A stretch of 64,000 nucleotides of DNA from Gnetum montanum. Taxonomy: Eukaryota; Streptophyta; Gnetopsida; Gnetales; Gnetaceae. A program made the position numbers and the translations under genes. Below, one piece after another: positions 1 to 11,449 of the stretch (position 1 is the stretch's first letter; each line of letters starts with the position of its first letter). The notes under the pieces were generated by a model, which did not search any database, was not told the DNA's origin, and saw nothing but the letters and a program-made list of their open reading frames with translations. The stretch is taken from the NCBI GenBank assembly GCA_015680685.1, contig MNCI01000651.1, positions 238,053-302,052 on the forward strand, read 5' to 3'.

Positions 1-69
1 AAACTAGCACCATAGAACATCCTGGCATCATGAAAGTAAACTGACACTATAAAATTCTATCTGACATGA
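1..69 (+). mobile_element. Element C, tandem array interrupted by element A (left piece)
   Basis: This short left edge is the part of element C lying left of the insertion of element A. It holds degenerate units of the AAACTAGCA / ACTATAAA array that resumes at 17588. Joining 1-69 to 17588 onward restores continuity with the homologous array at the right edge of the window (about 63790-64000, opposite strand), which runs without interruption through the same point. Confidence 0.75.
65..69. repeat. Target-site duplication CATGA, left copy
   Basis: CATGA lies directly before the left LTR end (TGTAACG at 70) of element A and recurs directly after its right LTR end at 17583-17587. A 5-bp duplication is normal for Ty3-type integration. 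Confidence 0.85.
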
Positions 70-1651
70 TGTAACGATGAAAAACATCGATCGCTGAAAA
101 ATACCGAACGAAACCCATGTACACAGTCTTAACCACAGATCGGTGCGAGGGCTGTGCTGGAGAAAACAAATCTGCGGTGTCCTAAACGATCTTGTCGATC
201 AGACAGGGACTTACTCAATTAGTAAATTGATGAATATTATGTGTGTTAGATATTTCGCGAAATAATTTGATTCAATGAATCTTAAAAGGAGTAGAAAATA
301 ATGTAGATAAATTGGAATAATGACAACGTCAACACGACAAGAAGGATCGGATTAAAGAAAATGCACAATTCCAAGATCTACAATTTGATTCGAAAACTGA
401 GTAGATTGTATACAAAGTTCTAATGGAAAACTCTGCTTATCTTGTGTGAAGCATACACAGAATAACAAGAAAACTGTTCAGCAAGAAGTATAGAATGGAG
501 TTCGATCTACCTCGTAAGCCAAGGATGGGATGCAAGGAAGGTCAAGCCTGAATGTCTATCGATCCACTATTTCTGATCAATAGATCTTGCCAACTACACT
601 AGATAATCTCTTGATCTCTAATCTGCTCCTTTCACCTTCAGTAGTCTCTGCTCAAAACTGGCAATGATAGCCAATGGAGAGAACTGTATCTTCACCAAAG
701 GACTAATCGCTCCTACTACCAATGCTCACGCAAATGTCTCTGTCGCTGCTAAAAGATGATGCTACCAAAAGTCCAAGATGCCAGCCCTTGTTTCTTTGTC
801 AACTGGAGTATTTATAAGTTCGACAACATGTGGAGAAGGCACAGCCCTGATGACATGTGTCTCGAACCTTCAAAATACCATTGACTTGGTAAAATTTATG
901 TTGAAATTGGTCATGTCGCATCACGTTTTTGGGAAGGGGGGCAAAGTACGCTGTCGACCACTTCCACCAAAGCTGCTTCATGATTACGCATAATACGCTC
1001 ATCAATGTATTGTGTGTGTGGATAGCAGATGCATATCTGATACTGCTTGAGCCAGCCTTACGCTATATTACACTTATTTATGCTTAGATGCGTGCTCGAG
1101 CGTAATCGAGCATGGAAGTAGTTGATTGAAGCTATTTTACACTCATTCACACCGCAAAGCGTAATAGAGCGTAAAAATGATCAACTTTACAATAAATTAT
1201 GCATGTCTACGCTACGTAGTGTAATGAGCGTAAAGTGACCAATCTACAAAAAAGAAGAAATCAATCTGCCGTGTTTCCTTTAACTCTGACTTTGCTTTTC
1301 TTGAAGCTCGTTACGCTGCTCTGCATAACGGAGCGTAAACTCAGCCCTGAACAAAAGACTTAGTAGAATATGCAACAAGTCTTAAATTTTAAACTACGTC
1401 AAAATTGTCAAAGTAAGTTACTTGCTACTATCGGGCTACGTTAAACAAAGTTACGCTGAGCGACACTACGCTATGTTGCGTAATGTAGCGTAAAGAAAGA
1501 AAACACAGTAAGCTTGAAATCTGTAAGGAACTTGGAGACTTGATACTGCGCGCCTCTTTTCCCTGCTTTGTCTTCTAGATTTCTGTCGCGAACCTTCACC
1601 CGAATCATGAATCTTCACCTAAGGCCGATTCACAATTTCTACGGTGTTTAA
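70..1651 (-). repeat. Element A 3' LTR
   Basis: About 1.58 kb, matching 16001-17582 along its length. The left end is TG (70-71); the right end is mutated (tttaa where family members have TTTCA) and abuts the polypurine tract. The middle (about 960-1500) is rich in short inverted repeats around TTACGCT...AGCGTAA. Open frames inside it (for example 778-993) are not genes: they do not correspond to gag or pol and the same stretch is LTR in both copies. Confidence 0.9.
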
Positions 1652-1716
1652 ATGGCCCCTCTTTGTTGACGTTTAGAGGGCTTGCCCAAAAGACGTCGAT
1701 AAAAAATACAAAACAC
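1643..1716 (-). promoter_or_regulatory. Element A polypurine tract inside an imperfect palindrome
   Basis: On the minus strand the purine run AACAAAGAGGGGCCAT leads into the LTR start. The whole segment is an imperfect inverted repeat: GGTGTTT at the left pairs with AAACACC at the right, and CTTTGTTGACG pairs with CGTCGAT-AAA. The polypurine tract should prime plus-strand DNA synthesis. Similar palindromes occur at the equivalent place in C, D, F and H. Confidence 0.75.
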
Positions 1717-2835
1717 CAGATAGGTAAAAGTACCAACAGCGTTCATCAATGGTTATTCAAGTGTCACCCTATCAACAGAGAAGTGTAGAAATGAGGGAAA
1801 TAGAGGATAGAAGGGTATGGAAAGGAATTTTTACAGAGGTAAGAGGAAAAAGGTTCGGGGAAGACGCAAGTGAGGTTCGGGGAAGACGCAAATGTGTGAA
1901 TATAGTTTTTTCACGCATGAGCACTTAGGCTTTCTACTGCAAGTGCATTTTCATGGAGTTATGCCATCATTTTGTAGATGAAGGGGCTTGCATAGATGAA
2001 TTGTGTTGCATATGCATAGCCTGGACGAGTTTTGTTTCATCCATTTTGCCGACCCACATTTTTTTTTGGCGTCCAACAGGTGAGTTGCGTTACGCCGGTT
2101 CATGGACTTGATTGTAATGCAAATGCAGAAAGCGTATGCTACGTATGTACATTTTTTGTAAGGGAAGTAGATGGTAGAGATGCAGGGAAGTAAGAGCTAG
2201 AGGTAGGATTATGAGGAAAACAAGGATGCACTCCTGAGTGGACAGGCTAACCTAGGCGATCATCTCAAAACGCTATCTATATTTCACCGGTCAGATGAAC
2301 GCACCTTTGAATGACATATTCACAACAAGTAACCTATAACCAAAGAAGAAAATAGAGGGTACCATTTCTTGGTTGAATTACAGGAGAGGTTGTTGAAACA
2401 AGTACTGTTTTTGGCGAGATAGAGTGAGTGGGCCGCGAAGGAGGAACTGTAGCACGAGGCCAAGGTCATCACCATTGATGCTCGGCCCAGCATATCGCCA
2501 CTAAAGAACATCAAACTCGTCACACCCAAACGGTTATGTAGAGAACCAACTAGGTGACTCTGCAAAGCCAGAGCCTGATAGTGATGATAAGCGGAGATCC
2601 CCAAAGTCGTAGTTGATGAGAACTTCTTTGGGGCTCCGAACGGTAAAACTAATCTCTCAGAGGTGCCATCACTGAAATGGGTGCAGTGACAACATCTCCG
2701 AGGGGTCAGTAGTATGCCTTTCAGCACATCCGAGGAATCAGTAGAATGCCGATGAGGTAGCGACGCTGGGACTATCCCAACATCCCACCCCATTTATTTT
2801 GCAGTCACACGGAGATGATCACACTCGCTTGATTT
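1717..2835 (-). other. Element A 3' untranslated spacer
   Basis: This lies between the tandem array and the polypurine tract. It includes a 157-codon minus-strand open frame (2320-2793) that I could not match to any family or to the corresponding spacers of C, D, F or H, so I do not call it a gene. A short direct repeat (GAGGTTCGGGGAAGACGCAA) occurs twice near 1852-1890. Confidence 0.55.
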
Positions 2836-3432
2836 GCATGATGGTAGCCTTTAAGTCCTAGTTTTAAGTCCTGGTAGACTGTCATTGCTGGTTTTATGTC
2901 TCAGCAGACCATGGTCCCAGTTTAAAGTCTGGGCAGACCGAAAAATGCTAGTTTTACGTCGTAGCGGATGATGGTAGAGCTGATTTATGGTCTTAGTAGA
3001 CCATGCTATGGGTGTTAGTTTCATGTCATGACCAAGGGACAAATCTGTGCTGGTTTCACGTCTCAGTAGATGGCTACTTACCTATGCCAGCTTTATGTCA
3101 TGGCGGACAGCCGGTGCCAGTTTAGCGTCATGGTGGATGCTTGTGGAAATTGCCAGTTTTTTGTCTTGGCAGACCTTTACAACGCTGCTAGTTTTACGTC
3201 GTAGCAGACAGTTGCAACTTGCCAGTTTTACATCGTGGCGGACGGTTGTTGTCATTTTAGCGTCGTGGTAGACGTGTGCAAGCAGTGCCAGTTTTACGTC
3301 GTAGTGGATGATCAGTGCCAGTTTAGCGTTGTGGCAGACGTATGGGGAGAGTGTGAGTTTAATGTCGTAGCGGACGGTTGTTGCCAGTTTAGCGTCGTAG
3401 TGGACGATTGTTGCCATGCCTGATGTTAACAC
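2836..3432 (-). repeat. Tandem array downstream of integrase (element A)
   Basis: About 15 imperfect units of about 35-45 bp, each with a core like GCCAGTTTTACGTCGTAGCGGACG on the plus strand, which is a TAAACTAGC-type motif in element orientation. The units stay open in one minus-strand frame (3082-3432), giving repeats of the type HYDAKLA / RYDIKLT. The same array in other elements is broken or differently framed, so this is probably not a protein. Equivalent arrays are at 17588-17800, 41940-42060, 55680-55980 and 63790-64000. Confidence 0.85.
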
Positions 3433-3439
3433 TGGATAT

Positions 3440-4560
3440 GCAGCTAAATGTATGTACTAAGAAAGGGCCCTCCCAGTTTGTATGCTAGCTTGAATGCGCC
3501 ATTGCCATACACATCAGCTACTAAGAAAGGGCCCTTCCAGTTTGTAGAGAACTTACCTACTGGTTCACAAACAGCCTTGAGAACTAAATCTCCCTTCTTG
3601 ATAGGACGCTGTTGAAGATTATGATGGTGCTTCTGCCTCTGCTTATCTTGATACTTTTCGATGGTATCAAGCGTCTGTATTTACTTCTCCTCTACTGAAT
3701 CCAAATCCATGATCCGAGACTCGATGTGTTGATCCTCATTTATAATCATGGAGAGGACCATCCGTAGAGAAGGAACCTGTAATTCAAGGGGCAGCACCGC
3801 CTTGGATCTATAGACTAGGCTATAGGGCATACTGTCTGTAGCTGTTCTGCATATGGTATGATACACCCATAGCACATAAAGGATCTTTTCATGCCACCGT
3901 CTCTTGTTTTTGTCGAGCATTTTCTTGAGTAAGTTCATAATGACCTTGTTTGTCGCTTCAGCTTGACCGTTCGCTTGTGGGTAATAGGGCGAGGAAAAAG
4001 ATTACTTGATGCCAAGATTGTCACAGAAAGATTTGGTTTCCGTACTGCTAAATTGTGGACCATTATCAGTCATGATAGTCATCGAGAGACCAAATCTGGT
4101 TACAATGTTATCTAGAATGAAATGACAGATCTCTTGAGATGTGATCTTCTACAAAGGGATGGCTTCCACCCACTTCGTGAAGTACTCGGTGGCGGTGATT
4201 ATGAAACTATGACCTATGGAAGATTTCGGTGTGATAGGCCCTATAATGTCGAATCCCCATCGTTGAAAGGGCCATGTTATCTGAGTCGTGTATAGTTCTG
4301 TAGGCGATACATGTATAAGGTTTGCATAACGCTGACACGTGCCACACATTTTAACCTTTGTAAGACAATATTTTTCCATGTATGACCAATAATACCCTAA
4401 GAGATGGATTTTGGAAGCCATGGCTCGTGGTGCTATGTGTCCTCCACATAATCTCTCGTGAACCTTGCCAACTATACGTTGTGCTTGGTCTTTGTTAACG
4501 CAAGTAAGCAGTACTCCATCAAAAGAGCGTCTACAGAGGGTACTGTCTCCTATGATGAAG
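3440..4560 (-). pseudogene. Element A integrase (decayed)
   Basis: Integrates the cDNA into host DNA. On the minus strand it begins with the zinc-binding HHCC region (VHERLCGGH, later KMCGTCQ). The DDE core follows: first Asp in GFDIIGPITPKS (about 4240), second in TDNGPQF (about 4050-4073), and Glu in NGQAEATNK (about 3955-3975). The C-terminal region ends in WKGPFLVADVYGNGAFKLA, typical of Ty3-type integrases, and runs straight into the tandem array. All three catalytic residues remain, but several stops and small shifts break the frame. Length is normal for the family. Confidence 0.88.
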
Positions 4561-5183
4561 TACTACCTAGCTCGTTTAAGAATAGCATCTTTCTGTGTGT
4601 GTGTTAACTTGTGTGGTGGTTCGCCATGTAAGAGGTAAGTTTTAATGTTGTCGTACCACTCTGGCATGTCTTCCTCGAGCAGTGAAGATATTTGCGTTGC
4701 TTGAATGATAGGACCTGTACAATCTGTTATTAACGTGGGACAAGTGTCAAGCAAGTGTGATGGCACGTTTAAGGCTAATGTAGCCAATGCATCGGCTAGT
4801 GTGTTATCATTTTGTGGCATGTGTTGGGCATCGATGGTTGTGAACCGCTTCAGAAGATCTTTAGCCATATCGCAATAGGGTTGTAAATGTGTAGCCTTGT
4901 AGGCATAGACTCCTGTGATTTGATTTATAACAAGCATCGAATCACCCTTAATTGCCAGGTGTCAAACATCAAGCTCTCTGGCAGTTAATAATCCCCTAAG
5001 GAGCCCCTCGTACTCTACGACATTGTTCGTACAAGGAAAGGTCAGGCAATAAGCATGAAGATGCACATCCTCAGGTGATAGTGTAATGACTATAGCAGAA
5101 CTGCTGCCTCTAACAGTTGAAGCTCCATCAAAATATAACGTTGCTTTGGGGCCTGTTAAAATAGGGCTTAAACTATGTACATG
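4561..5183 (-). pseudogene. Element A second RNase H (aRNH)
   Basis: This is the extra RNase H found after the ordinary RNase H in Tat/Ogre elements. On the minus strand one can follow FDGAS (first Asp), the TNNVVEYEGLL block (Glu), KGDSMLVINQI (Asp) and LADALATLAL (last Asp): the usual D-E-D-D order. An in-frame stop lies ahead of the 4563-4937 open frame. It sits between RNase H and integrase, as expected for the lineage. Confidence 0.85.
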
Positions 5184-6883
5184 TTAATCCAGAAATTCAG
5201 GCTCTATGGTTACCTGACTGTCAATAGGCGATGTTATTAATTGGTCAACTATCGCTTGGCCTTTCGTAGAAGATTGACCAATGTAATGTAGATTGAATTC
5301 TTCCGTGATAGCTTTCCAACGAGCTATTTTACTACTTTCGTATAGATTATGCGTAATGGCCCTAAGGATGTTATTTTTACAAATAATGTTGACCTGGCTA
5401 CAAAAAAGATAATGTCTACACTTCTTGAGCATAAATACTAACACTAAGAAATTACGCTCTACTTCATTGTACCTCATTTCATACGCACATAGAGCATGAC
5501 TCAAGTAGTAGATGGGTACTTCTGACCCATCATCCCTCTTTTGATAGAGTAATGTTGCTAAGGCTACGTCTAAAGTTGCGAGGTAGATGTAAAATGGTTG
5601 ATCCCTTTGCGGTGGGAAACTGTTGGCAAACGTTGAAGTTCTTGTTTCAAGCTGTCAAACGCATGCTGACAATCATTTTTCCATTCGAAATTAACCCCCT
5701 TTTTGAGAAAATGTTGCATAGGGTGTAATTTATCAATTAATCTCGAGATGAATCACCTAATAAACTGTAACCTCCCTTGCAATCCACGTAATTGCTTGAG
5801 ATTTGCAGGGGGTGTCAATTCAACAATGGCTTTGACTTTGTCAGGGTCTACTCGTATACTAGTTTCCGATACCACAAATCCTAGCATGCATCTGGTTTTG
5901 ACTTCGAATACGCATTTCTTTGGGTTGAGTCGGAGGTCGTATTTAGAGCATCTTTTAAGGACTAACTCCAGATCCTCCGAATGATCTTCTGACCTTATAG
6001 ACTTAACAGCTATATCGTCAACATAATCATTCAGTCTCCCTAGGAGATAATCACTAAAGATGTATGTCATAGCTTGTTCATACGTAGCTCTAGCATTTTT
6101 TAACCCAAAAGGCATCATGGTGTAGCAAAAGGTCCCCCAAGATGTCATGAAGCTGGTTGTCAACTGGTGTTCTGGGTTGATGCGTATTTGATTGTAGCCT
6201 AAGAAGCCATCCATGAAGGATAAAAGCGCATGCCCAGCGGTTGTATCCACTAGCTGGTCGATACTTGGTAATGGGAAATTATCTTTGATTGTAGCTTTGT
6301 TCAAGTCTTGGAATTCTATGCAGATGCATATCCCTCCGGTCTTTTTAGGAACAACTATAATGTTAGATACCCAGTCTAAGTAATCAACTGCGCAAATAAA
6401 ACCAGCCTGGTATAGTTTAGTGATCTCATCACATACTGCTACCGCGACTTCTAGCTTAATCTTTCATGCTTTCTATCTAACTACTTTGATATGGGGATCT
6501 AGGATTATATTGTGTTGTATTAACCTTGGGTCTAGTCCCGGCATATCTTCGTATGACCATGCAAACACCGTGATGTTATTTTGGAGGACCTGTCTTATGT
6601 CATCATCTGCCTTTTGGTCGAGTAAGGAGCTAACCTTAAGAGTTTTAGTCTCACCTCTATGCGTAATCACAGAGACCTTGTTAAGGGGGTCTTCGGTTAC
6701 ATCTCCAGCTTCCAGATCTAGCATGTGCGTCGATTGTTTTGGCCAGTCCTGAGATGTTTCTGATGTGGCTATGGTTGCATCATCGAGGGAAAGGTTAGTC
6801 TCTACTAATGTGGGATCAAGTTGTCTAATAATTTCTCTGTGTGGACTTGTTAAAACTAGGAGCGTAGATAAAGTTTCGTCCAT
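5184..6883 (-). pseudogene. Element A reverse transcriptase and RNase H
   Basis: Copies the element RNA into DNA. Read on the minus strand from MDETLS at 6883: an N-terminal region with VFAWSYEDMPGLDP, then palm and finger motifs (WVSNIIVVPKK, FQDLNKATIKDNFPLPSIDQL, FMDGFLGYNQI), MPFGLKNARATYE, and the catalytic YVDD near 6014-6025 followed by IAVKS. The connection region (LRGLQGRLQF) and an RNase H with YNEVERNFLVLVF and ARWKAITEEF follow. The frame is broken around 6310-6470 and 5505-5750, so it is inactive as read, but the motif order and length are standard. RT and protease are separated by an unusual 5-kb gap. Confidence 0.92.
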
Positions 6884-7373
6884 TTGTCAATTACCCTGCA
6901 AAATTGTCAAATATTAAAGTAATTAGAAAAGTGCTAAGTTGGATGCTATAAGTATTTAACGAATAAAGCTTGCTTGAGTCTAAAAGAAAAAGGATGTGAT
7001 GTGATGTCTCTGAGCGTGAGAAGCTAATTAAATTTTGAACATCGTGAACAACCTGTAATTAATGCGACCTGATTACGAAGAGATAAGAAAAAATAGTTTA
7101 AGGTCGTTTCGGACCGTAACGCATGCTATATCTGTCGTAATTAATGGCTTGATTTTTGGTTTCCATCTCATACTGACACCAGCATTTGGGCAAGTCTAGC
7201 TGAAATTAGGCATCAAGTCAGTTAATTTTGCATATAAGTAGGTAGTTCTTTTTGAAAATAGGCTGTTGGCTATCGCGAACTTGAATTCTTAGCTATTACA
7301 GAGAGAAGGAGAAAGAGCAAAAGATTGCAGCACATTATTTGTGTGAGGGCATGAAGTTGTGAAGACTGCAAAA
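6884..7373 (+). other. Element A spacer between RT and the antisense gene
   Basis: Holds one or two units of the GTTTAAGGTCGTTTCGGACCGT motif (about 7094-7125), the same motif that forms an array on the other side of the antisense gene (11640-11780). TATAAGTA at 7233-7240 lies about 135 bases ahead of the first candidate ATG of the plus-strand gene and could be its TATA box; this is position and wording only. Confidence 0.4.
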
Positions 7374-10300
7374 ATGATGCCAAAAGTAAGAGGAAAGAAC
7401 GCGAAATTGACAAAGATAAATGAAGTACAAGGGAGCCTGCAGCGTGCTTTGCAGACTTTGGTTGAAGTGAGCGATGTAACTCCACTGAATCGGTAGGCCA
7501 TCCCTAGCTTATTTGTGTTGCTTTTTGTGATATGCTTCTTCTTTGCGGTGTTTATTCTTTTTGTGTCATTCTCCGTAAATTAGAGTCTTAGGCTATGGAC
7601 CTCACGTTAAAACGAGGATTTATACAATAGTATTGCGTCTATCGTCACTGTCAGGGAAAAACCTTGTACTATTATAAGGGTTTAGACGATTTCGGCTGTA
7701 TAGCTAGAGCATAATTTATAAATTTTCTATAGTTTAAGCATGGAATCGAAATCTACATGATAATGTGTTTATTTTTGTTTGTACAGTATTATGTTGAAAC
7801 CAGTCTTAATCGTCCTGGACATAGTCGGGGTTTTATGTTGTATAAACCTGATTGTACCCAATGTTCCTCTTCCTCAGACTCGGTTGTAGGGGAGGGCTAT
7901 ATGCTTCCGAAGGGGTGTGCAGGAGTTTCTGCAATTCTTGCTACGTAACTACAGCATTATTATATGGTCGCATCTATCAAGGGATGTGGCTAGCACTATT
8001 TTGGAGAACTTGTTAGTGGGTTCTATGTAGGTAATCTTGGCTTTCTTGACAGATGGGACCATTGATATTGGTCATCCAAAAGACCACGAACTTAGTGCCA
8101 GAGGGTTGAGGTGCTTAAGTTGGATCTGAAAAATGGCCAGGTTTAGCTGTTACCATGTGTACAATACTTTTTTCAGGGCCCGTCATGTCTCGAATTACTT
8201 TCAGAACCCACTAGGCACAGTGTATTATTCGGGTGGGTAAGTTATTTTGTGGGTGGTATTGTCATTATGTTTCGAATGTCTGAATTTTGTAAAGTGTAAG
8301 ATAATAATGTGTCATATGATACAGGTTTTTTATCAACGAAAATGGGTTAATAGGTAATAACGATACATTTTCTTGGACCGAAACGGTAATAAAGGAGTTT
8401 ACCTCCACCAGCAACTTACGTGCCGGTGTAATGGGGTAGATGTCCTTTGACATTCATGAGTATCCCACCCGTTATGTTGATTCCTTCAAGAATTGTCAGA
8501 ACCTCTAGTGGTGACATGAAGAATGGACTTTGGACCTGCCCCTTACCGTCACGGACGTGCAGAGGAAACTTCCTCCATTTCCTTTGCCATTTGGCCCTGG
8601 TAAGGTTTTGTTGCTATTGTTATTTATAGGATATTATACTATTTTGTTTTGTCTTTGAAATGTTGCATAATAGTATCTTTGTGACTTAGACATGTGTCCT
8701 ACATTGTTCAGTCAGGGAATCCTGGGAGATTACCATTACAATTTCCGGCAGCGAGGCGAATACCCTCCTTTTCCGCTATGGTGACATTAAAGAGGCACAA
8801 CGCTAGCTCGGCCACACGGCGGCACCAATTGCATTGGTCATGAAGCTACGGGAAGCGAGGCTAATGCATTTATTTCTAACCGTAACTCTTGATGTCCCTG
8901 CCAAAGAAATGTTAACCCTAGTCAACTCCTTTAGCGAGAGGGCTAAACGTTTTTGCACGTGCATGCATCACGTGCATGTAAATTTTGATATTGATGCTTA
9001 GCTATTTGCTGACCTCTTCGGCGTCCCCTTTGATGATCTTCCCATAGAGGAAAAAGCGAGGAGGAGCCTCAAATATCAGGAAGAGCTAGAGGAGTGGCTA
9101 GGGACCAAGAAGGAGACCAAGGGGATCCCTTGTGAAAAGATTCAACTGGAGATCGCCAAGACTATTTATCCCCTCTTCCGGGCCTGGGCTTTCCCCAAAA
9201 CACTCTCGCAGAGGAGGTTCTTTACCATAGAATAGGCCCGTATCATGCAGGAGGTTATGGAGGAAGGAACCCAGTTCGACTGGGCAAGCTATTTTGCTAG
9301 GGGGTTATGCACTGAAATGATTAGGCTCCATGAGAAGCTTGAGTCTCATTTCAATGTGCACTTTGCCTTCTTCATAGCTTGCCTCCAGTGTTTCACCAAA
9401 TTTTTGGTTGTCCAGATGAATGGGGTCTTGGTGCAGCAAGACCAAGACCAGCTATCCAAACCTTAGATTTCCCATATTTTCGGCACTACCTGAGGATAGG
9501 ATCCTCCGGAGGGAATCGGGGAGTCTCAGTCTATAACGACAAGGGATTTGGCGGTGCCTCGAGTGCGGGGCCCTGACAGTGTAGGTGGGGTGATTCCCAC
9601 TTACACCAGTGATGCGTCATGGGGAAAGCGCCTAGTGGTAGAGATAGTAGATGCCTCGGTTTAACAAAAAAGGCCTCGCTTAACCGAGACACCTGCGGAA
9701 CCAGTGGGTGGCACAGACAAGACTATGCAAGTCAGAGTTTAGCGGAGTAAACCTCCGCCTGGTAAGCGTAAAGGCGTAGTGAAAATCATGGCAATTATCA
9801 TATTACGCAACTTTATTTAGGATATTCTGAATTGCTTAGATGTGTTATGTGACATGAACAGCGAGACCTATGGAGCGGTTGACCCCTAAAACAGGGGCAG
9901 TGATATTACGGCATGGAGAAGGGACCCCAGTTTTGGAAGAGGAGGCCCCGGCTGTTAGAATAAGTGACGCACAGACCCTTGTGTGTGAAGAGAGAGAGGA
10001 GGTCAAAAACATTAACGCACCCCCCAGTACATCAGGCAGAGGTAATTAGCGTATTAGAATTTTTTAAAGAATTTTGTTAATAACTGAAAATTTTAACTTA
10101 ATTACGCTACAGATGAACCAGATGCATCCATGTCCACCGTTGTAAGCAGAGCATGGGGAGAATTTCCTGACAAGTTTTCCTTCATCGAAGGCGTTGTCAG
10201 CAATATGATCGAGCACCTCGAGCGCGTCAATCCTAGGGCTGGTATGTTACTGCTATTGTATGCTTATTTTATTATACAGTTGTAATGTTTTATTTAAGTT

Positions 10301-11449
10301 TGATAATGTTTGTTATGAGGAGCTCGCCTTCGATGGGATCCTACGGAGCCCATTGACTTGGACACAGTGGAGCCTTCATCAGATGGGGTGGTCATGCCAT
10401 GCGACATTTATGAGGAAATACGTAAATGTGTGTTACGCTCGACTCATTCCTTGTGGGAGAGTCGGAGTGTCAATGAAGACCTCTGGAAGAGACTGTAGAA
10501 GTTAGAGAAAGAAAGGGTGTCTCTGACCAAAGAGGTCGGAGACCTAAGATCACGGTGTGAATTCCTACAGGCATGGGGAATGGGTGAAGAGGACTGGCGT
10601 ATAGCTGTTATTGACTACGCTTGCTATTGGACTGTATTCAGGAACAACATGCAAACCAGTCGGGAATTGGTGGAGCAGAGGATGCAAATAAATTTGTTGG
10701 CCCAGAAAAACCAAGACTGGAAGGATTTTTGCGCAAGTGTGCAAGAGTGGAGGCAGAAGGAAAAAGATCATAAGCATTTGTATAAGTGAGAAAGTCTTTC
10801 TTATCGTCAGCATTATAGAGATTCTGCCATTGAAGCTCAATCCTTGCGGGTATTCCTCAATGTCATTGGCGCATCCAAAGCCTTCGAGAAGTTTCATGAG
10901 CAGGTGACAGTAAGCATGTCCCCGGAAAGAGAGATTGCTCTTCCTGGGGGCAAGACTACAGTTCCTACCTTCTTCCCTGAACCTCCCTGATGGACTAGTA
11001 TGGAGAAAGGGAAGGTGAAGGCTGGAACTGATATGGGGAATGGTGTATGGTTTGAATTAATTAAAGACGAAATTATGCATCGCCTATGGGTCGGTTTGGA
11101 TCAGCTCCCCTTTGCTGTAGAAGCAGGACCATCGCAAGTAAGTTTGGGTGTTATTGACTTTAAATTTTCTGATTTATCCTATTACGACCTTTCCTTATGT
11201 ATTTACTGTATATAGGTACAAGGAGTGGATGAAGAAGGCAAATAGGGTGGTGAGCAAGTACAGGAACAAGAGCGTAATGACGCAGACCGTCCTCTTGAGG
11301 AACTAGTGTTAGAGCAAGGACCTCCTGAAGATGACATTCCTCATGAAGAAATACCTTCTAGAAGGGATGGCCCACTTGAGGATGATTTATTAGGCTTAGA
11401 GGCGAACCTAAGGGATACGGGTGACAGTGGTACCAGGGGGGATGCGTAA
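7374..11449 (+). pseudogene. Antisense accessory gene of element A (multi-exon, unknown function)
   Basis: A gene-like unit on the strand opposite to gag-pol, between protease and RT. A possible first exon (ATG at 7374 or 7377; basic MMPKVRGKNAKLTK) ends at a GT donor near 7494. A central block (about 8760-9440) contains FDIDA-stop-LFADLFGVPFDDLP at about 8979-9043, EELEEWLG, YPLFRAWAFPKTLSQRRFF and a hydrophobic FAFFIACLQCFTKFLVV. A probable acidic exon ends at 10039 (donor GTAATT); the exon 10110-10240 contains DKFSFIEG and ends in GTATGT. A charged, coiled-coil-like exon (about 10320-10985) is followed by a block ending AGPSQ at 11137 (donor GTAAGT, acceptor at 11215) and a final acidic exon that stops at 11449. 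Three or more in-frame stops and one shift make it defective. The same protein blocks occur antisense in elements E and F. Function unknown; the central block loosely resembles plant transposon-associated domains. Confidence 0.72.

Noticed and set aside
778-1005. Open frames on both strands in the left LTR of A
   Set aside because: The sequence is LTR, repeated at 16709-17056; no family match and no role expected for coding there.
2320-2793. 157-codon minus-strand frame in the 3' spacer of A
   Set aside because: No counterpart in the spacers of C, D, F or H and no recognisable domain.
3082-3432. Repeat peptide (HYDAKLA type) as a real protein
   Set aside because: Produced by a tandem array whose other copies are not open in the same frame.
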